A stretch of 64,000 nt of DNA, taken from Glycocaulis sp. GTDB taxonomy: Bacteria > Pseudomonadota > Alphaproteobacteria > Caulobacterales > Maricaulaceae. Under the pieces are notes generated by a model. That model was given only the letters and a program-made list of their open reading frames with translations. It had not been told where the DNA came from and ran no database searches. The DNA lies in contig JAIUMI010000002.1 of NCBI GenBank assembly GCA_022565665.1, positions 207,060 to 271,059 of the forward strand. The letters are read 5' to 3'. Of this stretch, positions 46,637 through 54,332 are shown piece after piece (positions within the stretch are counted from its first letter, which is position 1; every line of letters begins with the position of its first letter). Position numbers and translations under genes: made by a program.

Positions 46637-47374
46637 ATGCAGCTCAATCAGGCCAGCTGGCCCGAAGTCGAAGCCTATCTGAAGAAATCAAAGGGCATCG
46701 TCATCCCGATCGGCTCCATCGAGCAGCACGGGCCGAACGGCCTTCTGGGCACCGACGCGATCTGTCCGGAAGTGATCGCGAAGGAAGCTGGTGACGAGGC
46801 AGGCTTCCTTGTCGGGCCGACCTTCAATGTCGGCTCCGCGCAGCATCACTTAGGCTTTACCGGCACGGTCACCCTGCGCCCGACGACGATGATCGCCGCG
46901 CTCAATGACTGGATCGACAGCCTGCACCGGCACGGCTTCAAGCGCATTTTCTTCATCAACGGCCATGGCGGGAATATCACCACCATCGATGCCGCCTTCG
47001 TGGAGAGCTATGCCGCCTGGTCGCTGGATGGCGAGGCCTGCCCCTACAAGCTCAAACAGACCTCCTGGTGGATGTTTCAGGAGGTGGCGCAGGTCTGCAA
47101 GGAGCTCTTCCCCGAAGGCGATGGCAGCCATGCCACGGCCTCGGAAGTCGCCGTCACCTATTACGCCTACCCCGATGCGGTGAAAAAGGTGGATATGAGC
47201 CCGAAAGTAGCGCCCGAAGGCCGGTTCACCGATGCTGCCGACTATCGCAAAGCCTTCCCCGACGGCCGGATCGGCTCCGATCCCTCGCAGGCCACTCCGG
47301 AGAAGGGCAAGCGGATCGTGGAGGTGGCCAAAAAAGCGCTGATCCGCGAGGTCGAAGCCTTTTTCGCCAGCTGA
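46637..47374 (+). CDS. creatininase family protein
   Basis: 245-aa amidohydrolase of the creatininase family (PF02633), which includes creatinine, formamide and F420/PQQ-related hydrolases. Metal motifs: [18 protein letters not shown] near residue 27, [19 protein letters not shown] near 108, and [18 protein letters not shown] near 165. The start at 46637 follows a GGGAG site (CCGGGAGACATGCCGACATG). The specific substrate cannot be deduced. Divergent from acs across 169 bp. Confidence 0.9.
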   Translation: MQLNQASWPEVEAYLKKSKGIVIPIGSIEQHGPNGLLGTDAICPEVIAKEAGDEAGFLVGPTFNVGSAQHHLGFTGTVTLRPTTMIAALNDWIDSLHRHGFKRIFFINGHGGNITTIDAAFVESYAAWSLDGEACPYKLKQTSWWMFQEVAQVCKELFPEGDGSHATASEVAVTYYAYPDAVKKVDMSPKVAPEGRFTDAADYRKAFPDGRIGSDPSQATPEKGKRIVEVAKKALIREVEAFFAS

Positions 47375-47450
47375 TGCAGCGCACCATCACCAAGCTGTGA
47401 TTCCCGGCCCGGCGGCTTTTGCCGCCATTCTGCCGCCGGGAGGACAGCTC

Positions 47451-48266
47451 ATGACACAGTTCATCACCCCTGCCTGCCTCATGCCTTCGGCGCGCTATGC
47501 CTTTGCTCTCGCGCTGGCAGGGCTGGGCCTGACCGGCATGGCATTCGGGGATTTCGCCCTGCAATGGCAACCGGTGCCCGAAGGCATACCCGGGCGAACC
47601 CTGCTCGCCATCCTGACCGGGGGCGGGCTGGTCATCCTGGCGGGCGGGCTCGCCTTGCGGTCCGCCGCGCCTTTCGCCGCCCTTGTGCTGGTGGCGGTGA
47701 TGGCGGTCTGGACGCTTCTCCTGCACCTGCCACGCGTGGTGATGAATGTGCCATGGGCGTGGCTCGGCTTCTTCGAGTTTGTGGCCATTGCCGGCGCAGC
47801 CCTGATCCTGGCCTCGGCGCTTTGGCAAGGACGCGAGGGTGCGCTGGCGCGCTTCACCGGACCGGGGGTGGCGCGCATCGGTCTCATACTCTTTGCGGTC
47901 TCCACGCCCTTTTTCGGCCTCTCTCACCTGATCTCGGTGGAGGGAGCGGCACGCTTCGTGCCGGGCTGGCTGCCCTTTGCGGAGTTCTGGGCGGTGGCGA
48001 CGGGAATCGGCCATGCCGCAGTTGGTCTGGCCCTGCTTGCCGGCATCCTCACCCGGCTCGCAACGGCGCTATACGGCGTGATGGTCGCAAGCTTCGTCCT
48101 GACCGTGCACGTTCCCGACCTGATCAGCGATCCGGCGCGTCACCAGTTCTGGGTCATGGTCTTCGTGGCCCTGCTGATTTTCGCCGCCGTGCTGACGCTT
48201 GCCGCCCATGTCTGGACGCAGCGGCCCGGGCTGATGGGGCGCGTGCCCGCGGCAGCAGCACAGTGA
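47451..48266 (+). CDS. multi-pass membrane protein, DoxX-like
   Basis: 271 aa with about eight hydrophobic segments. Two similar four-helix halves are suggested: ARYAFALALAGLGLTGMAFG and ARIGLILFAVSTPFFGLSHL, both opening with an Arg-bearing helix, as in DoxX-like proteins. No cofactor motif seen. The ATG at 47451 has GGGAGGAC upstream; an earlier in-frame start is less likely. Function unknown. Confidence 0.72.
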   Translation: MTQFITPACLMPSARYAFALALAGLGLTGMAFGDFALQWQPVPEGIPGRTLLAILTGGGLVILAGGLALRSAAPFAALVLVAVMAVWTLLLHLPRVVMNVPWAWLGFFEFVAIAGAALILASALWQGREGALARFTGPGVARIGLILFAVSTPFFGLSHLISVEGAARFVPGWLPFAEFWAVATGIGHAAVGLALLAGILTRLATALYGVMVASFVLTVHVPDLISDPARHQFWVMVFVALLIFAAVLTLAAHVWTQRPGLMGRVPAAAAQ

Positions 48267-48297
48267 CAATGTAACGGCGCACGCCTATATCGGCGCC

Positions 48298-49332
48298 ATG
48301 AGCGCGCCCGTGACAGAAACCGAAGTGACCAAGCCGCAGGCCGGGCCGGGGCGCATGGATCCGGCTGAGTCCCAGCGTATCAACACGCTGGCGACCGCGC
48401 TGTCGGTCAGCGTGGCGAGCATTCTGGTCGCCGCCAAGCTCTGGGGCTGGTGGGCGTCCGGCTCTATCGCCCTGCTGGCGAGCTTCTTTGACTCGCTTCT
48501 CGACCTTGCCGCCTCGATCACCGCCTTCCTCGCGGTGCGCTATGCGGCCCGGCCGGCCGACAATGAGCACCGCTTCGGCCATGGCAAGGCGGAGGCCTTT
48601 TCCAGCCTGTTGCAGGCCGTTCTGGTAGCTGCCTCGGCCATCTTCCTCTTTGTGGAGGGCACGCGCCGCCTGATCGACCCGCAGCCTGTGGAGGCCGGCG
48701 GCTGGGCGCTGGGCGTGATGGCGCTTTCCCTGGTTCTCACTCTATTTCTGGTGCGCATGCAAACACTGGTCATCCGGCGTACCGGCTCCATCGCAGTGAC
48801 CGGCGACCGGGCGCACTACACCGCCGACATATTGTCAAACCTCGCCGTGATGGGCGGAATCGCGCTGGCAGTCTTTGCCGGGTTTGACTGGGCCGACCCT
48901 GTGCTCGCCCTCTTTGTCGGCTTCCTGCTGGCGAAGTCCGCCTATGAGCTGGGCCGGGATTCGGTGAACCAGCTGCTCGATCGGGAACTGCCCGACGCCA
49001 CGCGCGCCCATATCGAGGCGCTCCTGACCGACGATCCGCGCGTGCTCGGCATTCATGAACTGCGCACGCGCGCGGCCGGGCCCCTCATCCACATCCAGGT
49101 TCATATGGATCTGGAGCCCTACCAGTCGCTGAAAGACGCGCACGATGTGGTAGTGGACGCGGAGAACCGGGTGCTGAAACACTATCCGGCAGCTGATCTC
49201 CTCATCCATTCAGACCCTTATGGCTATGGCGAGGCGCACGGGCGCGGCTTTTTCGACGCCGATCCCGAACCCCATGATGGCGGCACACGCCGGACTGACA
49301 CCGATACGCCAGACGATGGCAAAAGCGCTTAA
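48298..49332 (+). CDS. cation diffusion facilitator (FieF-like metal exporter)
   Basis: 344-aa proton-coupled metal exporter. Six membrane segments with the metal-site residues in LLASFFDSLLDLAASI (Asp pair) and GDRAHYTADILSNLAVM (HxxxD), and the conserved loop NEHRFGHGKAEAFSSL. A cytoplasmic C-terminal ferredoxin-like domain carries IHIQVHMDLEPYQSL and ADLLIHSDPYG, metal-binding positions in FieF. The last 25 residues are acidic. Likely Fe/Zn efflux. It starts 31 nt after the DoxX-like gene. Confidence 0.92.
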   Translation: MSAPVTETEVTKPQAGPGRMDPAESQRINTLATALSVSVASILVAAKLWGWWASGSIALLASFFDSLLDLAASITAFLAVRYAARPADNEHRFGHGKAEAFSSLLQAVLVAASAIFLFVEGTRRLIDPQPVEAGGWALGVMALSLVLTLFLVRMQTLVIRRTGSIAVTGDRAHYTADILSNLAVMGGIALAVFAGFDWADPVLALFVGFLLAKSAYELGRDSVNQLLDRELPDATRAHIEALLTDDPRVLGIHELRTRAAGPLIHIQVHMDLEPYQSLKDAHDVVVDAENRVLKHYPAADLLIHSDPYGYGEAHGRGFFDADPEPHDGGTRRTDTDTPDDGKSA

Positions 49333-49365
49333 AGCGGCCCGCAAAGCGCATTAGAGCGTGGGGTC

Positions 49366-50043
49366 ATGATGATCCTTCACCACTGGCCCCTTGATCCCTG
49401 GTCGCGCCAGGCCCGCCTCGCGCTGGCCGAAAAGAGCTGCAAGGTGGAGCTGCGCTTCCAGCGCTTCTGGGAGCCGGATGAAGAGTTCTACGACCTCAAC
49501 CCGGCCGGTCTCACGCCCGTGCTTGAGGACCGCTCAGGTGATGAGACCATCGTGCTGGTGCAGGCAGACGCGATCCTCGCCCATCTTGAAGAAATCCGGC
49601 CCGAACCGCCGCTACTGCCCGCGAGCCCCGCAGGGCGCGCCGAAGTGCGCCGCCTCGTTACCTGGTTTGACCGCAAGTTCGATGCGGAGGTGAACGCCTA
49701 TCTGCTGCATGAAAAGCTGGAAAAGCGCATGCAGGGGCTCGGCGCGCCCGATGCCGACATGATCCGGGTGGGCCGCGATTATCTGCGCCGTCATGTCGAT
49801 TACATCTCCACCCTGCTGGAATCGCGGGACGGGCTGGCCGGGCCGCGCTACTCGCTGGCCGATCTTGCGGCGGCGGCCCATCTCTCCTGCATTGATTATC
49901 TGGGCGATGTGCCGTGGGACAGCTTCCCTTCGGCCAAGGCCTGGTATGAGCGCATCAAGTGCCGGCCGGCCTTCCGCTCCCTGCTGGATGACCGCCTGCC
50001 GGGCATGCCGCCCGCGCGCTGGTATGCGGATCTCGACTTTTGA
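49366..50043 (+). CDS. glutathione S-transferase family protein
   Basis: 225 aa. N-terminal thioredoxin-like domain: MMILHHWPLDPWSRQARLAL, with Ser13-Arg in the place of the catalytic Ser/Cys, and NPAGLTPVLEDR with the cis-proline. LVQADAILAHLEE gives the glutathione gamma-glutamyl site. The all-helical C-terminal domain includes YSLADLAAAAHLSCIDYLGD, the family's N-capping box. It follows the CDF gene by 33 nt. Substrate unknown; a general detoxification role is likely. Confidence 0.9.
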   Translation: MMILHHWPLDPWSRQARLALAEKSCKVELRFQRFWEPDEEFYDLNPAGLTPVLEDRSGDETIVLVQADAILAHLEEIRPEPPLLPASPAGRAEVRRLVTWFDRKFDAEVNAYLLHEKLEKRMQGLGAPDADMIRVGRDYLRRHVDYISTLLESRDGLAGPRYSLADLAAAAHLSCIDYLGDVPWDSFPSAKAWYERIKCRPAFRSLLDDRLPGMPPARWYADLDF

Positions 50044-50381
50044 CGCAGCTCAGTGTGCTTCGTTAACCACACCTTCTTGCAAACTTACCACAGTTTAATC
50101 TGTTTCGGCTTGGCCTCCCGGACATCGAGGTGTAACAGAAGCGCCCGGCGGCAGCGCGTGTGGGCGCACCGCGTATCAGGAGGTCTCATCAGGCCCATGT
50201 CATTTGAAATCTGGAGCGCCCTTTCGCGCAAGCGGTAGCGTAAAGGGGCACGAGGTCAGCGCGACGCCGGAAGGCCGCCTGCCCGTAACACTCCCCGCTA
50301 TCCGCATCTTAGCCAGCTTTCAGACATTTTCGAGCGCCGTGCAGTTCGCCCGCACGCGCTGACAAGCCTTCGAGACCTATC
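50044..50381 (+). promoter_or_regulatory. 338-bp intergenic region upstream of the ABC exporter gene
   Basis: No convincing protein gene. An AT-richer part (50060-50110) contains GTTAACCAC and GTTTAATC, plausible promoter or CtrA-half-site-like sequence. A perfect AGGAGG at 50179-50184 has no well-spaced start codon; a 13-codon reading frame (ATG at 50197, MSFEIWSALSRKR) lies 13 nt after it. A small RNA or long leader is possible but not shown. Confidence 0.35.
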
Positions 50382-52160
50382 ATGAGCGAGCATTTTGACG
50401 ACGACGCGCAGGGCGCGCGCGTGCTTTCCAACTCCGCTGTTCTGGCCTTTCTGTGGCGGCAATGGCGCCGCCGTCCCTGGCTGTTTGCAGCCCTTGTGGG
50501 CTTCACGCTTGTGGCCACGGCCGTGGACGTGTTCATCCCCGTCGCCGCAGGCCAACTGATCGATACCATGACCGGCGGCAGCGATGGCGGCCACTGGGCG
50601 GCCTTTGCCGTCTTTCTGGGCCTTGCCATCACCTTCCACGCCATGCGCCAGATCGCGGTGCGCTTCGAGATCCGCTTCTCCAGCGCCAACATGGCCGACA
50701 TGACGACTGAGTCCTTCGCCAAGGTGCAGCGTTTCGCGCTGGACTGGCACGCCAACACGTTTGCCGGCTCGGTCGTGCGCAAGATCACGCGCGGCATGTG
50801 GGCCTATGACACGATCACCTCGACGCTCTGGTTCGGGCTGATCCCGTCTGTCCTCGTGATGGTGGGGCTGAGCGCGTACATGCTGTTCACCTGGCCGCTG
50901 GTGGGGGTTTATGCGCTCGTGGTCACGGCCATCTTCATGGTCGCCTCAGTGGCGATGTCCGCATTTTATGTACGTCCGCAAAATCTCCGCTCCAACAGGA
51001 TTGACTCCGAGCTGGGCGGGGCAGTGGCCGACGCCGTGTCGGGGATTGCGACCGTCAAGAGTTTCGGCGCGGAGGCGCGCGAGGACCAGCGCTTCCATAC
51101 GCTTGCCTGGCGCTGGCGGCGCGAGGTGAAGAAGACCTGGCTCAGATTCGTGAACACCTGGCTGGTCCAGATTGTCGCCGTTCTGGCCTTGCAGGCCGGC
51201 CTTACGGGGCTGCTCATCAATCTTTGGCAGCGCGGCGAGGCCAGCCCTGGCGCGGTGGTGTTTGCCATTACCGCCTTCATGCTGATGGCCGGCTATATGC
51301 GCCGCTTCGGCGAGGAGGTGCAGAACGTCCAGCGCGGACTGGACGAAATCCAGGATATCGCTGCCTATGCACAGATGAGCGAGCAGATAGCCGATATCCC
51401 CGGTGCGCCGGACTTCATCCCCGGCGAGGGACGCATCGCGTTCGACGGCGTGCGCTTCACCTATGCCGGCCAGAACCAGCCGCTCTATGAGGATTTCTCG
51501 CTTACAGTCGAGGCGGGCGAGAAAGTCGCTTTGGTCGGGCCCACCGGCTCCGGCAAATCCACTTTCGTGAAGCTGGTCCAGCGTCTTTACGACATTGATG
51601 CGGGCGCGATCCGCATTGACGGGCAGGATGTGCGCGAGGTGACACAGGCAAGCCTTCGCCGTGCGATCGCGCTGGTTCCGCAGGATCCGGCGCTGTTCCA
51701 TCGCACGATTGCGGAGAATATCGCCTATGCCCGCCCGGATGCATCCTCCGCGGAGATTGTGGAAGCGGCAAAACGTGCCCGCGCCCATGACTTCATCATG
51801 CGCCTGCCCGGCGGCTATGACACGCTGGTTGGCGAGCGCGGCGTGAAGCTCTCCGGCGGGGAGCGCCAGCGCGTGGCCATTGCCCGCGCGGTGCTGGCCG
51901 ATGCGCCCATACTCATCTTCGATGAAGCCACCTCCAGCCTCGACAACGAGACCGAGCGTGAGGTGCAAGAGGCCATGGCGGACGTCATGGCGGGCCGCAC
52001 CGCCATCATCATCGCTCACCGCCTGTCCACCATCCGCGATGCAGACCGGATTCTTGTCTTCGATCAGGGCCGTGTGGTGGAGCAGGGCACCCACCGCGAG
52101 CTAAGCGGTCAGGGCGACGGGCTCTATGCGCGCCTTGCCGCACTGGCAGCGGCGGAGTAG
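50382..52160 (+). CDS. ABC transporter, fused permease and ATP-binding domains (exporter type)
   Basis: 592 aa. Six membrane helices occupy residues about 30-320. The ATPase half has Walker A GPTGSGKST (386-394), the signature LSGGERQR (490-497), Walker B ILIFDEATSSLD and the H-loop IIIAHRLSTI. It is a half-transporter that must dimerise, of the MsbA/multidrug exporter class. Substrate unknown. The GNAT gene starts 5 nt after its stop, so the two are one operon. Confidence 0.94.
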   Translation: MSEHFDDDAQGARVLSNSAVLAFLWRQWRRRPWLFAALVGFTLVATAVDVFIPVAAGQLIDTMTGGSDGGHWAAFAVFLGLAITFHAMRQIAVRFEIRFSSANMADMTTESFAKVQRFALDWHANTFAGSVVRKITRGMWAYDTITSTLWFGLIPSVLVMVGLSAYMLFTWPLVGVYALVVTAIFMVASVAMSAFYVRPQNLRSNRIDSELGGAVADAVSGIATVKSFGAEAREDQRFHTLAWRWRREVKKTWLRFVNTWLVQIVAVLALQAGLTGLLINLWQRGEASPGAVVFAITAFMLMAGYMRRFGEEVQNVQRGLDEIQDIAAYAQMSEQIADIPGAPDFIPGEGRIAFDGVRFTYAGQNQPLYEDFSLTVEAGEKVALVGPTGSGKSTFVKLVQRLYDIDAGAIRIDGQDVREVTQASLRRAIALVPQDPALFHRTIAENIAYARPDASSAEIVEAAKRARAHDFIMRLPGGYDTLVGERGVKLSGGERQRVAIARAVLADAPILIFDEATSSLDNETEREVQEAMADVMAGRTAIIIAHRLSTIRDADRILVFDQGRVVEQGTHRELSGQGDGLYARLAALAAAE

Positions 52161-52165
52161 GCGCG

Positions 52166-52687
52166 ATGATGATACGCGCAGAAACACCGGCCGATCATGA
52201 CGCTGTGCGGGAAATTACCCGCGCGGCGTTCGGGCGCGAGCCGGAGGCAAAGCTGGTCGATCTGGCGCGCGCCAAGCTGGGTGACCGGGCAATATCGCTG
52301 GTCGCCGAACAGGCCGGAAACGGGCTGACCGGCCATATCCTCCTGACCCCCGCGAAGATCGAGAGCAAGGCAGGCACGCAGGAAGCGGCCGGCATGGCAC
52401 TGGGGCCGGTCAGTGTTGCCCCTTCGGTACAACGCTCCGGAATCGGCTCGGCGCTCTGCCGCTCGGCCCTGTCTTGCGCGCAGGCGCGCGGAGCACCCTT
52501 CGTGATCGTGCTGGGCCATCCGGCCTATTATCCGCGCTTCGGATTTGTTCCGGCAGCACCGCTGGGCATTGCGTGTCCCTATGAAGGCGTGCCTGAAGCC
52601 GCCTTCATGATCGCACGGCTGGACAGGGCCGCGATGGGCGGTATTGCCGGAACCGCCCGATTTGATCCGCTGTTCGAGACAGTTTGA
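52166..52687 (+). CDS. GNAT family N-acetyltransferase (YhbS-like)
   Basis: 173 aa. GNAT fold: MMIRAETPADHDAVREITRA at the start, ALGPVSVAPSVQRSGIGSAL as the acetyl-CoA-binding V-x-x-x-x-Q/R-G-x-G segment, and VIVLGHPAYYPRFGFVPA as the YhbS-type strand. The acceptor substrate cannot be read. It lies directly after the ABC exporter and overlaps the start of a longer downstream reading frame, not the next real gene. Confidence 0.88.
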   Translation: MMIRAETPADHDAVREITRAAFGREPEAKLVDLARAKLGDRAISLVAEQAGNGLTGHILLTPAKIESKAGTQEAAGMALGPVSVAPSVQRSGIGSALCRSALSCAQARGAPFVIVLGHPAYYPRFGFVPAAPLGIACPYEGVPEAAFMIARLDRAAMGGIAGTARFDPLFETV

Positions 52688-52812
52688 CGTCTGCCCCTGC
52701 CACACACCTGCCGCGTTCATCGCCGATACAGGCGCAAGAGGCGATGGAAAGGGCAATGCAGGTCCGCTACCTTTGCAGGGTGGGACCGCGACGCCTCCTG
52801 GAGACGTGTCAC

Positions 52813-53646
52813 ATGAAACTCAAGCTCACAGCATCCGCCGTCCTCTTGGCGGCCATCATGCCGGCCCTTCCTGCCAGCGCGGACAATAATGCCGTAACGC
52901 GCGCCGATAATGGTGCGCGCATGAGCGCACCGCCCGCGGGACTCGTCGTGCAATATTCCGGCTCGCTGTTCATGATCCCCGTTGCCAATATCGCGATCAG
53001 TGCGGTCTGGCCGGGAGAGACCTATTCGGCGACCGCAGTCTTCCAGTCCGGAGGACTGTTGCGATGGTTTGACGATACCAATATCGAGGCCGGCGTATCA
53101 GGCTACGTCCAGGAGAACGAGCTGGCGCCGTGGCGCTATCAGCACCTTAATCATGCCAGCGGCAAGGGCCGCATTGTCGGCATTGATTTCGTTGAAGGCC
53201 GCGCCGTGCCGGATGTCGAACCACCGTTCGGCTCCATGGGAGATCCGCCCGCCAGCGATGAGGAGCGTGAGGGCGCGGTCGATCCGATTTCCGGCATTCT
53301 CAGCATGATGCTGGCCGCGCCGGCGACCGCCAATGGCAATATCTGTTCAGGCCGTGTGCCAATTTTTGATGGCCGGGCACGATACAATCTGCGGCTTGAA
53401 AATGGTGGCATGTCAGATGTGTCCACCCGCGCCTATCGCGGTGAGGCCATGGTCTGCCGAGCCTATGTGGAACCGATCAGCGGCTATGAGGACGGCAAGC
53501 GCCCTACCGAGGACGATACCGCCCGGCCCGTGACGATGTGGCTTGCACCGATAGAAGGTCTGTGGGTGCCGGTACGCTATCGTGCCAATACGCGGATCGG
53601 CAATCTGACCATTAATGCGGTGCGCCTCAGCGTGGATAACGGTTAG
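52813..53646 (+). CDS. DUF3108 family secreted protein
   Basis: 277 aa. Signal peptide MKLKLTASAVLLAAIMPALP (cleavage after ASA). The mature protein shows the DUF3108 plan: PGETYSATAVFQSGGLLRWF and KGRIVGIDFVEGRAVPDVEP early, then VDPISGILSMMLA and IFDGRARYNLRLE later. It ends WVPVRYRANTRIGNLTINAV. Function of the family is unknown. The ATG at 52813 begins the signal peptide; upstream in-frame codons to 52684 are not family-like. Its stop overlaps vapC by 4 nt on the other strand. Confidence 0.85.
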   Translation: MKLKLTASAVLLAAIMPALPASADNNAVTRADNGARMSAPPAGLVVQYSGSLFMIPVANIAISAVWPGETYSATAVFQSGGLLRWFDDTNIEAGVSGYVQENELAPWRYQHLNHASGKGRIVGIDFVEGRAVPDVEPPFGSMGDPPASDEEREGAVDPISGILSMMLAAPATANGNICSGRVPIFDGRARYNLRLENGGMSDVSTRAYRGEAMVCRAYVEPISGYEDGKRPTEDDTARPVTMWLAPIEGLWVPVRYRANTRIGNLTINAVRLSVDNG

Positions 53647-54011
53647 TCGAGCCTCGGGTTCAGAGCCAATTGATCAAGAACACGCCGCAAGCGTTTGCCG
53701 CGGGTCCAGAGACCGCGCGCTCCGCAAATTAGGGCGGAGGCGGCCAGATGGGCATCGACATAGCCAATCCCGCTGCCGGGCAGGCGGTGCACGTCGATAA
53801 GCCGGCGCACCTCTGTATCCGAAGCGGTAGGCGCCGCCGGAAGGTTCTCAAGATCATTCAATATTGCGGAGCGATTGGTGAGCTGCCCCAACGCCAGCTC
53901 ACCAATGATGAAGGGGTGGCAGAGAACATTCTGCTGAGCCAGCAAGCGCACCAGCTGCTCATCACCGGAGCGCAAATGGTCCACCCACACCGACGTGTCG
54001 ACGAGGATCAC
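53643..54011 (-). CDS. vapC: VapC-type PIN-domain ribonuclease toxin
   Basis: 122 aa. PIN-domain acidic residues are visible: Asp5 in VDTSVWVDHL, Glu38 in IGELALGQL and Asp86 in GYVDAHLAAS. The usual fourth acid of the TRD motif is Gly here (LWTRGKRL), so the metal site is altered. The ATG overlaps the vapB stop by 4 nt, the common toxin-antitoxin arrangement. It would cleave RNA when freed from VapB; the weakened motif makes activity uncertain. Confidence 0.9.
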   Translation of the reverse strand: MILVDTSVWVDHLRSGDEQLVRLLAQQNVLCHPFIIGELALGQLTNRSAILNDLENLPAAPTASDTEVRRLIDVHRLPGSGIGYVDAHLAASALICGARGLWTRGKRLRRVLDQLALNPRLD

Positions 54012-54208
54012 TTCCCGCTGCCAGTTTGACGCCGGGGTGGTGTAACCAGATCCGGCTCGCTACCGCCAAGCGCCGCGAGGCGTTTCGCGCTTTCCCGTTC
54101 TATGAGCGCCTTGAGCGCCTCACGGACCAGCGCAGCGCGTTCGCCAATCCCGGTGAGCCCGACCGCCTTCTCCACAAGAGCATCATCAAGCGTAAGTGTG
54201 GTGCGCAT
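54008..54208 (-). CDS. vapB: VapB-type antitoxin (ribbon-helix-helix)
   Basis: 66 aa. MRTTLTLDDALVEKAV is the classic ribbon strand and first helix of RHH antitoxins (DUF2191 type), followed by GERAALVREALKALIERE and a basic, flexible C-terminus that would wrap the toxin. The ATG at 54208 is preferred; a TTG two codons upstream is weak. A palindromic operator lies 19-44 bp upstream. Confidence 0.9.
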   Translation of the reverse strand: MRTTLTLDDALVEKAVGLTGIGERAALVREALKALIERESAKRLAALGGSEPDLVTPPRRQTGSGK

Positions 54209-54226
54209 GGCCAAATCCTCCTTATC

Positions 54227-54252
54227 GCATCAATTATAGCATCAATTGATGC
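54227..54252. promoter_or_regulatory. candidate VapBC autoregulatory operator
   Basis: A perfect 14-bp palindrome GCATCAATTGATGC (54239-54252) is preceded by another direct half-site GCATCAATT (54227-54235), spaced 12 bp. It sits just upstream of vapB and also in the gap to the divergent helicase gene. RHH antitoxins bind such repeated half-sites. Confidence 0.65.
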
Positions 54253-54332
54253 AGCTAACCATGCCTGCCATCGCCCCTTAAACCTGCCTGCAACGCGGCC
54301 TATCTTGACGGGTACGGCAAGGAAGCACGGCC

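Noticed and set aside
46468-46647. 60-residue upstream extension of acs
   Set aside because: Would overlap the divergent creatininase start and contains no family sequence; ATG 46467 is the normal start.
50053-50238. 61-codon frame in the gap before the ABC exporter
   Set aside because: Starts with GTG without a ribosome-binding site and has no recognisable features.
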